Shown piece after piece: positions 16,969 to 26,010 of a stretch of 64,000 nt of DNA. Below the pieces are notes generated by a model that saw only the letters and a list, made by a program, of their open reading frames with translations, did no database searches and was not told the DNA's origin. Position numbers and translations under genes: made by a program. The DNA comes from Aurantibacter_A sp039941195 (GTDB taxonomy: Bacteria > Bacteroidota > Bacteroidia > Flavobacteriales > Flavobacteriaceae), in NCBI RefSeq assembly GCF_039941195.1, contig NZ_JBDVFA010000085.1, forward strand, positions 62,001-126,000, read 5' to 3'. The stretch's first letter is position 1. The number at the start of each line of letters is the position of its first letter.

Positions 16969-17508
16969 ATGGGTAATTCAAGAGCAGCCATACGTTACGC
17001 AAAAGCGATTTTAGATTTAGCAGTTGATAATAAAGCAACAAGCGCTATTGAAAATGATATGCGTTCAATTGTTGCAACCATTGCTGATAGTTCTGAATTA
17101 CGTGAGATGTTAGCAAGTCCTGTAATTAAAGGTTCAGATAAAAAGCAAGTGCTTTCAGAAGTTTTTAAAGGAAGTCATGCCATATCGGAAGGCTTAATTA
17201 CGATGTTAGTAGACAACAAAAGAGTGTCTTTATTAAATGAAGTCGCGGAAAAGTTTATCATTCTAAATGAGCAGTTAAAAGGCGAAGGTGTAGCGCACGT
17301 TACTACCGCTGTTCCGTTAACTGCTGAAATGGAAAAGAAAATTTTAAATAAAGTTGAAAGTATGACTGGTAATAAAGTGGTGCTTGAAAACAAAATTGAC
17401 GAGAGTATTGTTGGTGGTTTTATTCTTAGAGTAGGCGATTTACAATATGATGCTAGTATAGCAAATAAATTAAGTAGTTTAAAGCGAGAATTCGCAACGA
17501 GTTTATAA
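16969..17508 (+). CDS. atpH: ATP synthase F1 subunit delta
   Basis: A 179-residue delta subunit (OSCP family) that caps the alpha3beta3 head and ties it to subunit b. The N-terminal helical domain starts RAAIRYAKAILDLAV and the C-terminal part carries the family signature VGGFILRVGDLQYDASIANKL near residues 147-168. It lies between atpF and atpA with 39 bases before atpA. Confidence 0.95.
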   Translation: MGNSRAAIRYAKAILDLAVDNKATSAIENDMRSIVATIADSSELREMLASPVIKGSDKKQVLSEVFKGSHAISEGLITMLVDNKRVSLLNEVAEKFIILNEQLKGEGVAHVTTAVPLTAEMEKKILNKVESMTGNKVVLENKIDESIVGGFILRVGDLQYDASIANKLSSLKREFATSL

Positions 17509-17547
17509 TAATTAAGGCAAAGACGCCTAAGACTTATATCTAGAAAA

Positions 17548-19128
17548 ATGGCAGGAGTAAAAGCCGCTGAGGTATCAGCAATCTTAAAAAAACAATTATC
17601 AGGTTTCAAGGCTGAAGCCTCTTTAGACGAGGTGGGTACAGTATTGCAAGTTGGTGATGGTATTGCCCGTGTATACGGACTATCTAATGTGCAATATGGT
17701 GAATTAGTTGAATTCGAAGGTGGCCTAGAAGGTATTGTACTTAACTTGGAAGAAGATAACGTTGGTGTTGTACTATTAGGTCCTTCTCGAGGAGTTAGCG
17801 AGGGTGCTGTAGTAAAACGTACACAACGTATAGCTTCACTTAAAGTTGGTGAAGGTATTGTTGGTCGTGTTGTTGATACACTAGGTAATCCTATCGATGG
17901 TAAAGGTCCTATTGCTGGTGATACATATGAAATGCCACTAGAGCGTAAAGCGCCAGGTGTAATTTTCCGTGAGCCAGTTACCGAGCCATTACAGAGTGGT
18001 ATTAAGGCAATTGATGCCATGATTCCAGTAGGTAGAGGTCAACGTGAACTTGTTATTGGTGACCGTCAAACTGGTAAAACAACGGTTTGTATTGATACCA
18101 TCTTAAATCAAAAAGAATTTTACGATGCAGGTGAGCCTGTTTATTGTATATATGTAGCTATTGGTCAAAAAGCTTCTACTGTTGCAGGTATTGCAAAAGT
18201 ATTAGAAGATAAAGGGGCATTAGCTTACACAACTATAGTTGCTGCCAACGCATCTGATCCTGCTCCAATGCAGGTATATGCTCCAATGGCAGGTGCTTCT
18301 ATTGGTGAGTATTTCCGTGATACTGGTCGTCCAGCATTAATTATTTATGATGATTTATCAAAGCAAGCGGTAGCTTATCGTGAAGTATCACTTTTATTAA
18401 GAAGACCACCGGGTCGTGAAGCATATCCTGGTGATGTATTCTACCTTCACTCTAGATTATTAGAGCGTGCTGCAAAAGTTATCAATGATGATGAAATTGC
18501 AAAGAACATGAACGATTTGCCAGAAGTTTTAAAACCAATGGTAAAAGGTGGTGGTTCGTTAACAGCACTTCCAATTATTGAAACACAAGCGGGTGACGTT
18601 TCTGCTTATATTCCTACCAACGTAATTTCGATTACAGATGGTCAAATTTTCTTAGAACAAGATTTATTCAACCAAGGTGTAAGACCAGCGATTAACGTGG
18701 GTATTTCTGTATCTCGTGTTGGTGGTAACGCTCAGATTAAATCAATGAAGAAAGTTGCTGGTACATTGAAACTGGATCAGGCACAGTTCCGTGAGTTAGA
18801 AGCATTTGCTAAGTTCGGTTCAGATTTAGATGCGGCAACATTAAACGTTATTGAAAAAGGACGAAGAAACGTTGAAATCTTAAAGCAAGCACAAAACGAT
18901 CCGTTTACTGTAGAAGATCAGGTTGCAATTATTTATGCAGGTTCTAAAAACTTGTTACGTGATGTGCCCGTTGAAAAAGTAAAAGAATTTGAACGTGATT
19001 ATATCGAATTCTTGAATGCTAAGCATAGAGGTGTATTAGATACTTTGAAATCAGGAAAATTGACTGATGAGGTAATTGATACATTAACAGTAGTAGCAAA
19101 GGATCTTTCAGCGAAGTATAAAGGGTAA
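17548..19128 (+). CDS. atpA: ATP synthase F1 subunit alpha
   Basis: A 526-residue regulatory nucleotide-binding subunit. It shows the N-terminal beta-barrel (VLQVGDGIARVYGL), Walker A GDRQTGKT near residue 170, the alpha/beta signature PAINVGISVSRVGG near 382 with the arginine finger, and the helical C-terminal domain. The gene uses more evenly distributed codons than its neighbours, consistent with high expression. The large opposite-strand ORF (17175-18020) is a shadow. Confidence 0.98.
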   Translation: MAGVKAAEVSAILKKQLSGFKAEASLDEVGTVLQVGDGIARVYGLSNVQYGELVEFEGGLEGIVLNLEEDNVGVVLLGPSRGVSEGAVVKRTQRIASLKVGEGIVGRVVDTLGNPIDGKGPIAGDTYEMPLERKAPGVIFREPVTEPLQSGIKAIDAMIPVGRGQRELVIGDRQTGKTTVCIDTILNQKEFYDAGEPVYCIYVAIGQKASTVAGIAKVLEDKGALAYTTIVAANASDPAPMQVYAPMAGASIGEYFRDTGRPALIIYDDLSKQAVAYREVSLLLRRPPGREAYPGDVFYLHSRLLERAAKVINDDEIAKNMNDLPEVLKPMVKGGGSLTALPIIETQAGDVSAYIPTNVISITDGQIFLEQDLFNQGVRPAINVGISVSRVGGNAQIKSMKKVAGTLKLDQAQFRELEAFAKFGSDLDAATLNVIEKGRRNVEILKQAQNDPFTVEDQVAIIYAGSKNLLRDVPVEKVKEFERDYIEFLNAKHRGVLDTLKSGKLTDEVIDTLTVVAKDLSAKYKG

Positions 19129-19138
19129 AAGATAGTAA

Positions 19139-19182
19139 CTAGTAAAAAGTATTGAGTGTTATAACTTGATGCTTTTTACTAG
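19139..19182. repeat. Inverted repeat between atpA and atpG
   Basis: CTAGTAAAAAG (19139-19149) is the exact reverse complement of CTTTTTACTAG (19172-19182), an 11-bp stem with a 22-base loop, filling most of the 73-base gap between atpA and atpG. The left arm belongs to a 17-base word, AGTAAAAAGTATTGAGT, that recurs with one change at 23134-23150. Confidence 0.6.
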
Positions 19183-19201
19183 ATACTTAATACTATATAG
19201 T

Positions 19202-20056
19202 ATGGCAAACTTAAAGGAAATAAGGAATAGGATAGCATCGGTTTCATCAACCATGCAGATTACCAGTGCTATGAAAATGGTATCTGCGGCCAAATTAAAA
19301 AAGGCCCAAGATGCTATTACGGCAATGCGTCCTTATGCCAATAAATTGACAGAGTTATTACAGAACCTAAGTAGTAGTCTTGAAGCTGGGAATAAGTTTT
19401 CTGATCAGCGTGAGGTAAAAAAGGTATTAGTAGTGGCAATTACATCAAATAGAGGTTTATGTGGTGCTTTTAACACTAATATTATTAAGCAGAGTACTTT
19501 ATTAGTTGAAGATACGTATGCTGGAAAGCAGGTAGATATAGTAGCTATAGGTAAAAAAGCAAACGATATTTTAGGTAAAAACTTTAATGTTGTTGCCAAT
19601 CATAGTGAGGTTTATGATGACTTAACTTTCGATAATGTTGCCACTATTGCTGAAGGGCTTATGGATCAATTTACTGATGGCTCTTACGATAAAATTGATA
19701 TTGTTTACAACAAGTTTAAAAATGCTGCTACTCAAATAATAATGACTGAGCAGTTCTTACCAATTGTACCAACTGAGGGTGGTGAGGTTTCAAGTAAAGA
19801 TTATATTTTTGAGCCATCAAAGCCAGAAATTGTAGAGCAACTGATTCCTAAATCTTTAAAAACACAATTGTATAAAGGTATTCGAGATTCTTTTGCAAGT
19901 GAGCACGGTGCACGTATGACGGCGATGCATAAAGCAACAGATAATGCTACTGAGCTTAGAGATCAATTGAAATTGACATATAACAAAGCGAGACAAGCTG
20001 CTATTACCAACGAAATCCTTGAGATTGTAGGAGGTGCGGAAGCATTGAACAATTAA
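19202..20056 (+). CDS. atpG: ATP synthase F1 subunit gamma
   Basis: A 284-residue central-stalk subunit. The N-terminal helix MANLKEIRNRIASVSSTMQIT and the C-terminal helix with MTAMHKATDNATELRDQL are the two long coiled-coil arms of gamma. The ATG at 19202 gives the family N-terminus; the ATG at 19166 lies in the inverted-repeat spacer and is rejected. It is the last synthase gene here: beta (atpD) and epsilon (atpC) are absent, as is usual in Bacteroidota where they form a separate operon. Confidence 0.96.
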   Translation: MANLKEIRNRIASVSSTMQITSAMKMVSAAKLKKAQDAITAMRPYANKLTELLQNLSSSLEAGNKFSDQREVKKVLVVAITSNRGLCGAFNTNIIKQSTLLVEDTYAGKQVDIVAIGKKANDILGKNFNVVANHSEVYDDLTFDNVATIAEGLMDQFTDGSYDKIDIVYNKFKNAATQIIMTEQFLPIVPTEGGEVSSKDYIFEPSKPEIVEQLIPKSLKTQLYKGIRDSFASEHGARMTAMHKATDNATELRDQLKLTYNKARQAAITNEILEIVGGAEALNN

Positions 20057-20089
20057 ACTTAAATCCTGAAAAGGATTTAAAAATAATAC

Positions 20090-20118
20090 AACCTCACAGC
20101 AATGTGGGGTTTCTTTTT
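20090..20118 (+). terminator. Intrinsic terminator of the ATP synthase operon
   Basis: An 8-bp stem AACCTCAC/GTGGGGTT with one G-U pair and a six-base loop, followed by TCTTTTTG. It lies 34 bases after the atpG stop. A weaker hairpin, AAATCC-tgaaaa-GGATTT, precedes it at 20061-20078. Confidence 0.85.
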
Positions 20119-20164
20119 GCACGAATATTTATATTCGATTTTTTACACGACTTTTGCTGCCACA

Positions 20165-21409
20165 ATGCAATCAAACAAAAAGGCTTTACTATTTATATTT
20201 ATTACCATTCTCGTTGATGTAATTGGTATCGGAATAATTATACCTATCATTCCCGATTTAATTATGGAGTTAACTGGCGAAGGAACAGCACAAGCCGTAA
20301 TTTATGGTATGTGGTTGATGACTGCATATTCCGGTATGCAATTTTTGTTTTCACCTGTTTTAGGCGAAATTTCAGACCGATACGGAAGACGTCCTATTTT
20401 ATTATTAGCACTTTTTGGGTTGAGTATTGATTATTTAATCCATGCATGGGCGCCGACCATTATGTGGTTATTTGTAGGGCGGTTTTTAGCGGGGATTACA
20501 GGAGCTAGTTTTACAGTGGCATCAGCATATATTGCTGATATTAGTACTAAGGAAAATAAGGCGAAGAATTTTGGGCTTATTGGTGCTGCTTTTGGCCTAG
20601 GCTTTATCATTGGACCTGGAATAGGAGGGTTTTTTGGTGATATTGATATTAGATTACCTTTCTACATTGCAGCCGGTCTCACATTTGCGAATTTTGTTTT
20701 TGGATATTTCTTTGTGCCCGAATCCTTAACGCTTGAAAATAGGCGCCAAATAATTCCAGCGAAAATGATACCTGGAGTGTCACTAGTAAGTTTGCGAAAT
20801 TATAAAGGAGTTTTACTATTGATTTTTGCGTTTTTCTTAGCGAATTTGGCAGGACAAGCTTTGCCATCAACCTGGTCATATTATGGTATTGAACGATATG
20901 ATTGGAGTCCCAGAGAAATAGGTGTGTCACTTATGGTTGTTGGATTGTTGGTTGCAATTGCACAAGGGTTTCTAGTTGGTGTAGTAGTGAAGAAATTTGG
21001 AAAGAAAAATACCATAATCGCTGGATTTGTGCTTTGGACCATAGGTATGTTCTTATTTTCTCAAGCTTCAGAACCTTGGATGTTATATGCGTTCCTAATT
21101 CCATATGCTTTCGGTGGTGTGGCAGGGCCAACCATTCAAGGAGTTATTTCGAACCAAGTATCAGAAAAAGAACAAGGAAACCTACAAGGTGCTATTACAG
21201 GATTGGTAAGTGTAACTGCAATTATTGGTCAATTGGCGTTTTCAGCAGTGTTTTATTATTTTATTCGACCGGAAGGAACTATTTATTTTCCGGGTGCTCC
21301 ATATGCCTTGGCATCGATATTCCTGTTAGTAGCTTTTGTATTTGCAGTAATTGCCATGAAGAAAATGGACTTAGATTCTGATATCTACTTAGAAACTCGT
21401 CAATACTAA
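20165..21409 (+). CDS. MFS efflux transporter, TetA/DHA1-like
   Basis: A 414-residue transporter with twelve predicted membrane helices. Motif A is present after helix 2 (GEISDRYGRRP, near residue 80) and the helix-5 motif C region reads GLGFIIGPGIGG near residue 150, both typical of drug/proton antiporters of the DHA1 family. I start at the ATG at 20165; the in-frame ATG at 20102 lies inside the upstream terminator and its extra 21 residues do not fit the family. Resemblance to TetA does not show tetracycline resistance; many Flavobacteriaceae carry such chromosomal pumps with unknown substrates. Confidence 0.87.
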   Translation: MQSNKKALLFIFITILVDVIGIGIIIPIIPDLIMELTGEGTAQAVIYGMWLMTAYSGMQFLFSPVLGEISDRYGRRPILLLALFGLSIDYLIHAWAPTIMWLFVGRFLAGITGASFTVASAYIADISTKENKAKNFGLIGAAFGLGFIIGPGIGGFFGDIDIRLPFYIAAGLTFANFVFGYFFVPESLTLENRRQIIPAKMIPGVSLVSLRNYKGVLLLIFAFFLANLAGQALPSTWSYYGIERYDWSPREIGVSLMVVGLLVAIAQGFLVGVVVKKFGKKNTIIAGFVLWTIGMFLFSQASEPWMLYAFLIPYAFGGVAGPTIQGVISNQVSEKEQGNLQGAITGLVSVTAIIGQLAFSAVFYYFIRPEGTIYFPGAPYALASIFLLVAFVFAVIAMKKMDLDSDIYLETRQY

Positions 21410-21459
21410 TTCTACATAGAATCTTTTGGTCAAGTGTTTAAAAACAGGCGCTAATTAGG

Positions 21460-21467
21460 TACTTTTG
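21460..21467 (+). promoter_or_regulatory. Candidate -7 box for the flippase gene
   Basis: TACTTTTG matches the Bacteroidota -7 box TAnnTTTG, 21 bases before the TTG start codon. No clear -33 TTG was found at the right distance. Confidence 0.4.
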
Positions 21468-21488
21468 ATAACGTAAACAAAAGCACTT

Positions 21489-22952
21489 TTGAATCCACTT
21501 AAAAAACTTTTTAAGCAAACCGCCATTTATGGCTTGGCCACTGTGCTACCTCGTGTACTCAATGTTTTGTTACTACCATTATATACTGGTGTACTACAAA
21601 CTGCTGGATATGGTAGGGTTACGGTAATATTTTCTTGGATTGCCATATTCAACGTTTTCCTGGCTTATGGAATGGAAACTGCTTTTTTTAGGTTTTACAA
21701 TAAAGCCGATGACAAAGAAAAAGTGGTCTCCACTTCCCTTATTTCAATTTTAGGTTCCACACTTTTATTTGCTGTATTGGCACTAATCTTTCAAAATTCG
21801 ATGGCGAGTGCTTCTAATATTGAAGTGCAGTTTATTCGTTATGCCATAGCCATTATAGTTTTAGATGCCTTTGTTATAATTCCGTTTGCATGGTTGCGGG
21901 CCAATGAGCGGCCCATGAAATATGCCATTATTAAAATTGTGAATGTCGTTATTAATTTGGGATTAAACCTGTTTTTCTTAATACTGTTGCCCAAAATGGC
22001 TCAAGAAAACGCAGATGGATTCTTAAGCTCCTTATATGTTCCTGACTTTGAAATCTCTTATATATTTATTTCAAATTTGATTGCGAGCGGGGTTACCTTA
22101 TTATTGATGTTGCCTTTATATTTAAAATGTAAATATGATTTCGACATTTCGCTATGGAAACAAATGTTTAAATATGCATGGCCCGTTTTGGTAGCTGGTA
22201 TTGCTTTTACAATTAATGAAGTATTCGACAAAATATTGCTTGAACGTTTACTGCCGGAAGATGTAGCCGACAGTGAAACAGGAATGTATGCTGCTTGTTA
22301 TAAACTGGGAATGTTTATGACATTGTTTGCAACCGCATTTCGTATGGGCATTGAGCCGTTCTTTTTTAGTCACGCAGAATCCGAAAACCCTCAAAAAGCA
22401 TATGCTCAGATTACCAATTATTTTGTAGTGTTGGGTAGTATTATTTTACTGGGTGTTGTGGTCTATGCAGACTTGTTTAAAGTCTTGTTTATTCAAAATT
22501 CGGAATATTGGGAGGCAATGGATATTGTGCCATTAATTCTCTTAGCAGGTTTCTTTTTAGGGATATATCATAATCTTTCTGTCTGGTATAAGGTAACCGA
22601 TAAAACACGATATGGTGCTTTTATATCAGTAATTGGCGCCTTTATAACAATTGGTATAAATTTTACTTTAATTCCTGTTTTAGGTTATTTGGCCTCAGCA
22701 ATAGCTACAGTTTTAGCTTATGGAAGTATGATGGTACTATCGTATTATTTTGGAAAATCGCATTATCCAATTCCTTATAACTTCAGAAAAATTCTGTTTT
22801 ATTTGGGAGTATCAATATTGTTTTCAACGTTATCGTTTTATGTGTTTAATAGAAACATGATTATAGGTACTGTGCTTTTACTATTGTTTTTAGGCTTAGT
22901 ATATAAAATGGAAAATGAAATGTTACGAAAGATATTTTTGAGGAAAGGTTGA
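21489..22952 (+). CDS. Polysaccharide flippase (Wzx-like, MATE/MVF superfamily)
   Basis: A 487-residue membrane protein with about 14 hydrophobic segments and the N-terminal pattern LFKQTAIYGLATVLPRVLN then LLPLYTGVL common to lipid-linked oligosaccharide flippases. It would move undecaprenyl-linked glycans across the inner membrane for O-antigen, capsule or exopolysaccharide. The start is a TTG at 21489; no ATG is placed upstream. There is no glycosyltransferase cluster next to it, so it is probably a housekeeping flippase. Confidence 0.87.
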   Translation: MNPLKKLFKQTAIYGLATVLPRVLNVLLLPLYTGVLQTAGYGRVTVIFSWIAIFNVFLAYGMETAFFRFYNKADDKEKVVSTSLISILGSTLLFAVLALIFQNSMASASNIEVQFIRYAIAIIVLDAFVIIPFAWLRANERPMKYAIIKIVNVVINLGLNLFFLILLPKMAQENADGFLSSLYVPDFEISYIFISNLIASGVTLLLMLPLYLKCKYDFDISLWKQMFKYAWPVLVAGIAFTINEVFDKILLERLLPEDVADSETGMYAACYKLGMFMTLFATAFRMGIEPFFFSHAESENPQKAYAQITNYFVVLGSIILLGVVVYADLFKVLFIQNSEYWEAMDIVPLILLAGFFLGIYHNLSVWYKVTDKTRYGAFISVIGAFITIGINFTLIPVLGYLASAIATVLAYGSMMVLSYYFGKSHYPIPYNFRKILFYLGVSILFSTLSFYVFNRNMIIGTVLLLLFLGLVYKMENEMLRKIFLRKG

Positions 22953-22999
22953 AAAAAGTATAAAGTGCGAAACTGGAAATAAGAGAAAAGTTATATGTG

Positions 23000-23108
<109 letters not shown>

Positions 23109-23133
23109 TTTAGAAAGATGGTAGTAAGAAATT

Positions 23134-23150
23134 AGTAAAAAGTATTAAGT
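23134..23150. repeat. Second copy of dispersed word AGTAAAAAGTATTRAGT
   Basis: This 17-base word differs at a single position from 19141-19157 in the atpA-atpG spacer. Two copies in intergenic DNA 4 kb apart point to a small dispersed repeat family. Confidence 0.5.
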
Positions 23151-23185
23151 ATAAATCGAAGTTTAAATTGAATTTTTATTTTTTC

Positions 23186-23269
23186 AACGAACAACGAACA
23201 ACGAACAACGAACAACGAACAACGAACAACGAACAACGAACAACGAACAACGAACAACGAACAACGAAC
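23186..23269. repeat. Tandem repeat, 12 perfect copies of AACGAAC abutting the dut start codon
   Basis: Twelve uninterrupted copies of AACGAAC (84 bases). The last copy ends at 23269 and the dut ATG begins at 23270, so the array occupies the whole ribosome-binding region. The array has no stop codon in the dut frame and reads there as four copies of the heptapeptide NEQRTTN. Confidence 0.98.
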
Positions 23270-23704
23270 ATGAATATTAGAATAATTAATAAATCAACGC
23301 ACGCTTTACCACATTATGAAACCGGGGCGTCTGCAGGAATGGATTTACGGGCCAATATTTCTACTTCACAAACGTTACAACCATTAGAGCGTACCATCAT
23401 TAAAACAGGACTCTTTATAGAGCTTCCTGTAGGCTTTGAGGCACAAGTGCGACCTAGAAGTGGTTTGGCTGCTAAAAAGGGAATTACCGTGCTTAATGCA
23501 CCTGGAACAGTAGATGCGGATTACAGAGGTGAAATAGGCGTGATATTGGTTAATTTATCAAACGAACCTTTTACTATTGAAAATGGAGAGCGTGTTGCCC
23601 AATTGGTAATTGCTAAACATGAACGAGCAGAATGGATTGAAGTTGAAGAGCTTTCTGAAACAGTAAGAGGCGAAGGTGGTTTTGGTAGTACAGGAGTTAA
23701 GTAA
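23270..23704 (+). CDS. dut: Deoxyuridine 5'-triphosphate nucleotidohydrolase (dUTPase)
   Basis: A 144-residue trimeric dUTPase that converts dUTP to dUMP and pyrophosphate, keeping uracil out of DNA. All five motifs are intact: AGMDLRA near residue 20, RPRSGLA near 63, GTVDADYRGEI near 78, RVAQLVI near 104 and the C-terminal RGEGGFGSTG. The ATG at 23270 gives the family N-terminus (MNIRIINKS). A TTG at 23168 is in frame and would prefix an array-encoded peptide, but this is unlikely to be the normal start. There is no recognisable Shine-Dalgarno site because the 7-nt repeat occupies it. Confidence 0.96.
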   Translation: MNIRIINKSTHALPHYETGASAGMDLRANISTSQTLQPLERTIIKTGLFIELPVGFEAQVRPRSGLAAKKGITVLNAPGTVDADYRGEIGVILVNLSNEPFTIENGERVAQLVIAKHERAEWIEVEELSETVRGEGGFGSTGVK

Positions 23705-23758
23705 TTCAATTGGAATAGTTCTTGTATAGTTTTTTCAGCAATATTAATATTGACCAAG

Positions 23759-24271
23759 ATGAGAAAGCTTTTAAAGGTTGTTGTACTCTTTATTTTAATA
23801 GGTTCTAGCACTTTTTTAAGTGCACAACAGTTGAAAATATTTAATGTTAATTCAAACTATATCTATAATACATGGGTTTTTTCAGTAGAAGAAAGTGATT
23901 CTGAAGTTGAAGTTTATAGAAATGAAGCATATTATTTAACCAAAGAAAATGATAAAAGCTCTAAGTGGACTTTTACGCAATATGATGATGTTTTTCTAAA
24001 TAATTATTTGAAAGCAAGAAAGGTTTTTGTTCCAAATAAAACAAGACGTGATGGTATTTGCAATAGAGGAGGTAAACATGTGTATGTGCCTTCGCAGAGA
24101 ATTCAAGGTAAATGGAGAATAAACATGATTAATGATGAATTGATTTTAAAACTTAATTATTTTGAGGCAATTAGTGGTAGACCTCTGAAATTAAAATCAA
24201 CTAAAGAGTTTCGGGTTGTACATTTGAGAAGAAATAAAATGGTACTTAGGAAATTAGAAAAGGAGATATAA
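23759..24271 (+). CDS. Secreted protein of unknown function
   Basis: A 170-residue protein with a clear signal peptide (MRKLLKVVVLFILIGSSTF, cleaved after LSAQ). The mature part is beta-rich and basic, with a central RRDGICNRGGKHVYVPSQR segment holding two features worth noting, a lone Cys and a Gly-Gly turn. I do not recognise a family. The last strands alternate in a way seen in small lipocalin-like folds (KWRINMINDELILKL). The next gene starts directly after its stop, so it is part of the envelope operon that follows. Confidence 0.7.
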   Translation: MRKLLKVVVLFILIGSSTFLSAQQLKIFNVNSNYIYNTWVFSVEESDSEVEVYRNEAYYLTKENDKSSKWTFTQYDDVFLNNYLKARKVFVPNKTRRDGICNRGGKHVYVPSQRIQGKWRINMINDELILKLNYFEAISGRPLKLKSTKEFRVVHLRRNKMVLRKLEKEI

Positions 24272-25207
24272 GTGAGAGACAAGTTGTATATGTTGTTGTT
24301 TGTCTACGGTGTCATTGCGATTCCGAAGCTCATTTACGCCCAAGAAAAAACTCCAGATATAGATGTTGAAGAAAGTGCAGAAGTTTTTTTAGAAGAGTAT
24401 TCCGATGCTTTTCAAGAGAACTTTTTCGAGGCTTTAAAGCAAAAAGGCATTGAGAATTACGATAAAGCCATCAATTTACTTTTGGAGTGCAAGCAATTAC
24501 AACCCGATAATATTGTGGTGGATTACGAATTGGCAAAATCCTATTTAGCAGACAAGCAATATATCGCGGGACAAGAATATGCCCTTATTGCTGTAAACGC
24601 AGAGCCCGGTAATTTGTGGTACTTGAATGTTTTAGTAGAGCTCGTTCAAAAACAAGGCAATACTATAGATGGAATAAAATCGCAATTATCATTTTCAGAT
24701 CAGCAGTTAAAAGAGAACTTAGCGCTCATTTATTACCAGCAGAAAAAATACGAACAAGCATTAAAAGTGCTTAGTCCTTTAGATGCTTCTATTTTTACGG
24801 AAGAGCTAGAGTCGAAAATTAATACGGCAATAAAAAGAGTAGCAACTAAAACAAAGACTTTAAATAACAATACAGCTACAATTGATAAAAACCCTTTGGA
24901 AGCCTATAAAACGGAGATAAAAAATCTGATCGAAATTGATAATAACGAGCAGCTATTTAGTTTAAGTCAGGAGGCGTTAGACACCTACCCCTTACAGCCC
25001 TTTTTCTATTATGCAAATGGACATTCCTTAAATAAAATGGGTAAAAATAAAGAAGCGATTGAAGTGTTAGAATCAGGAATTGATTATTTGTTAGATGATG
25101 TAGCTTTGGAAAATAAATTTTACTCTGAATTGTCAAATGCATATACCGCGATGGGCAATTCGGTAAAGGCGAATATGTATCTTAGTAAAGTAAAACCCGG
25201 ATTTTAA
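24272..25207 (+). CDS. Exported TPR-repeat protein
   Basis: A 311-residue periplasmic or outer-membrane-associated protein. It starts at a GTG immediately after the previous stop (taa gtg) and has a signal peptide ending in IYAQE. Helical pairs with TPR spacing occur at about residues 55-125 (YDKAINLLLECKQLQPDN, then AGQEYALIAVNAEP) and again at 215-300 (PFFYYANGHSLNKMGKNKEAIEVLESG). A scaffold role in the envelope is likely. It is followed after five bases by the DUF4292 lipoprotein, a conserved Bacteroidota neighbourhood. Confidence 0.8.
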   Translation: MRDKLYMLLFVYGVIAIPKLIYAQEKTPDIDVEESAEVFLEEYSDAFQENFFEALKQKGIENYDKAINLLLECKQLQPDNIVVDYELAKSYLADKQYIAGQEYALIAVNAEPGNLWYLNVLVELVQKQGNTIDGIKSQLSFSDQQLKENLALIYYQQKKYEQALKVLSPLDASIFTEELESKINTAIKRVATKTKTLNNNTATIDKNPLEAYKTEIKNLIEIDNNEQLFSLSQEALDTYPLQPFFYYANGHSLNKMGKNKEAIEVLESGIDYLLDDVALENKFYSELSNAYTAMGNSVKANMYLSKVKPGF

Positions 25208-25212
25208 TCCTT

Positions 25213-26010
25213 ATGAGAACTATGGTGAGTGATTTGAAAAATAAAATGTTACTTTTTGTCTTGCTGGTTTTTGTGAGCTCATGCGGAACCAAAAAACTAA
25301 CTACAGATGGTTCTGTAAATAGTAAAATGTCGGCTAAGAATATAATTCGTCAGCATTATTTAAATCAGCTTGATTTTAAAACTATTGCCGGGAAATTGAA
25401 AATTGATTATTCCGATGGTGATGGTTCTCAAGGACTGTCTGTTAGTCTTAGAATGGAAAAAGACAAAGCTATTTGGATTAGTGCTCCATTAGGAATTGTA
25501 AAAGCTTATATAACTCCGAATCGAGTTAGTTTTTATAACAAATTAGAGAATGAATATTTCGATGGTGATTTTTCGTATTTAAGCAATATTCTGGGCACCG
25601 AACTAGATTTTGAAAAGGTTCAAAACTTGTTATTAGGGCAAGCACTTTTTAATTTGAAATCAGAACCATATACAGCTACAGCTGCTACTGAAAACTACGA
25701 ACTGAAGCCAAAAAATGCAGGAACGTTGTTTAAAATATTGTTTCAAATAGAACCAGATAATTTTAAAATAGCATCACAACAAATTTCACAACCCTTGCGT
25801 AAAAGACTATTGGATATCAATTATAAAAATTATCAGAAAATCCATAAATGGATTTTACCTAGCGACATTAAAATAGTTGCAATAGAAAAAGAAAAGCGCA
25901 ATATAATTGACATTGAATATCGCAATATTGAGTTTGACCAAGAATTACGCTTCCCCTATAAAATACCAGATGGATTTAAAGAAATCGTTTTAACCAAGAA
26001 TGACTTCTAA
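25213..26010 (+). CDS. DUF4292 lipoprotein (LolA/LolB-like fold)
   Basis: A 265-residue lipoprotein with lipobox VSSC (Cys at 24). The core (about residues 55-260) matches the DUF4292 pattern: FKTIAGKLKIDYSDG, SLRMEKDKAIWISAPLGI and YNKLENEYFDGDF. These proteins are thought to adopt the half-barrel fold of LolB/outer-membrane lipoprotein sorting proteins, so lipid or lipoprotein handling is a fair inference. Its last 11 bases overlap the EnvC-like gene. Confidence 0.85.
   Translation: MRTMVSDLKNKMLLFVLLVFVSSCGTKKLTTDGSVNSKMSAKNIIRQHYLNQLDFKTIAGKLKIDYSDGDGSQGLSVSLRMEKDKAIWISAPLGIVKAYITPNRVSFYNKLENEYFDGDFSYLSNILGTELDFEKVQNLLLGQALFNLKSEPYTATAATENYELKPKNAGTLFKILFQIEPDNFKIASQQISQPLRKRLLDINYKNYQKIHKWILPSDIKIVAIEKEKRNIIDIEYRNIEFDQELRFPYKIPDGFKEIVLTKNDF

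Noticed and set aside
17175..18020. 281-codon minus-strand ORF opposite atpH and atpA
   Set aside because: Shadow of strongly conserved ATP synthase genes, with low-complexity Ser/Pro/Thr composition and no domain.
20102..20164. Upstream ATG start for the MFS transporter
   Set aside because: The ATG is within the hairpin of the ATP synthase terminator, and the added residues do not match the family; the ATG at 20165 is preferred.
20902..21381. 159-codon plus-strand ORF in the MFS gene
   Set aside because: Lies wholly inside the transporter gene in another frame and has Cys/Arg-rich nonsense composition.
20165..21409. Tetracycline resistance determinant
   Set aside because: It has DHA1/TetA-type motifs, but there is no TetR partner or mobile context, and such pumps are common chromosomal genes.
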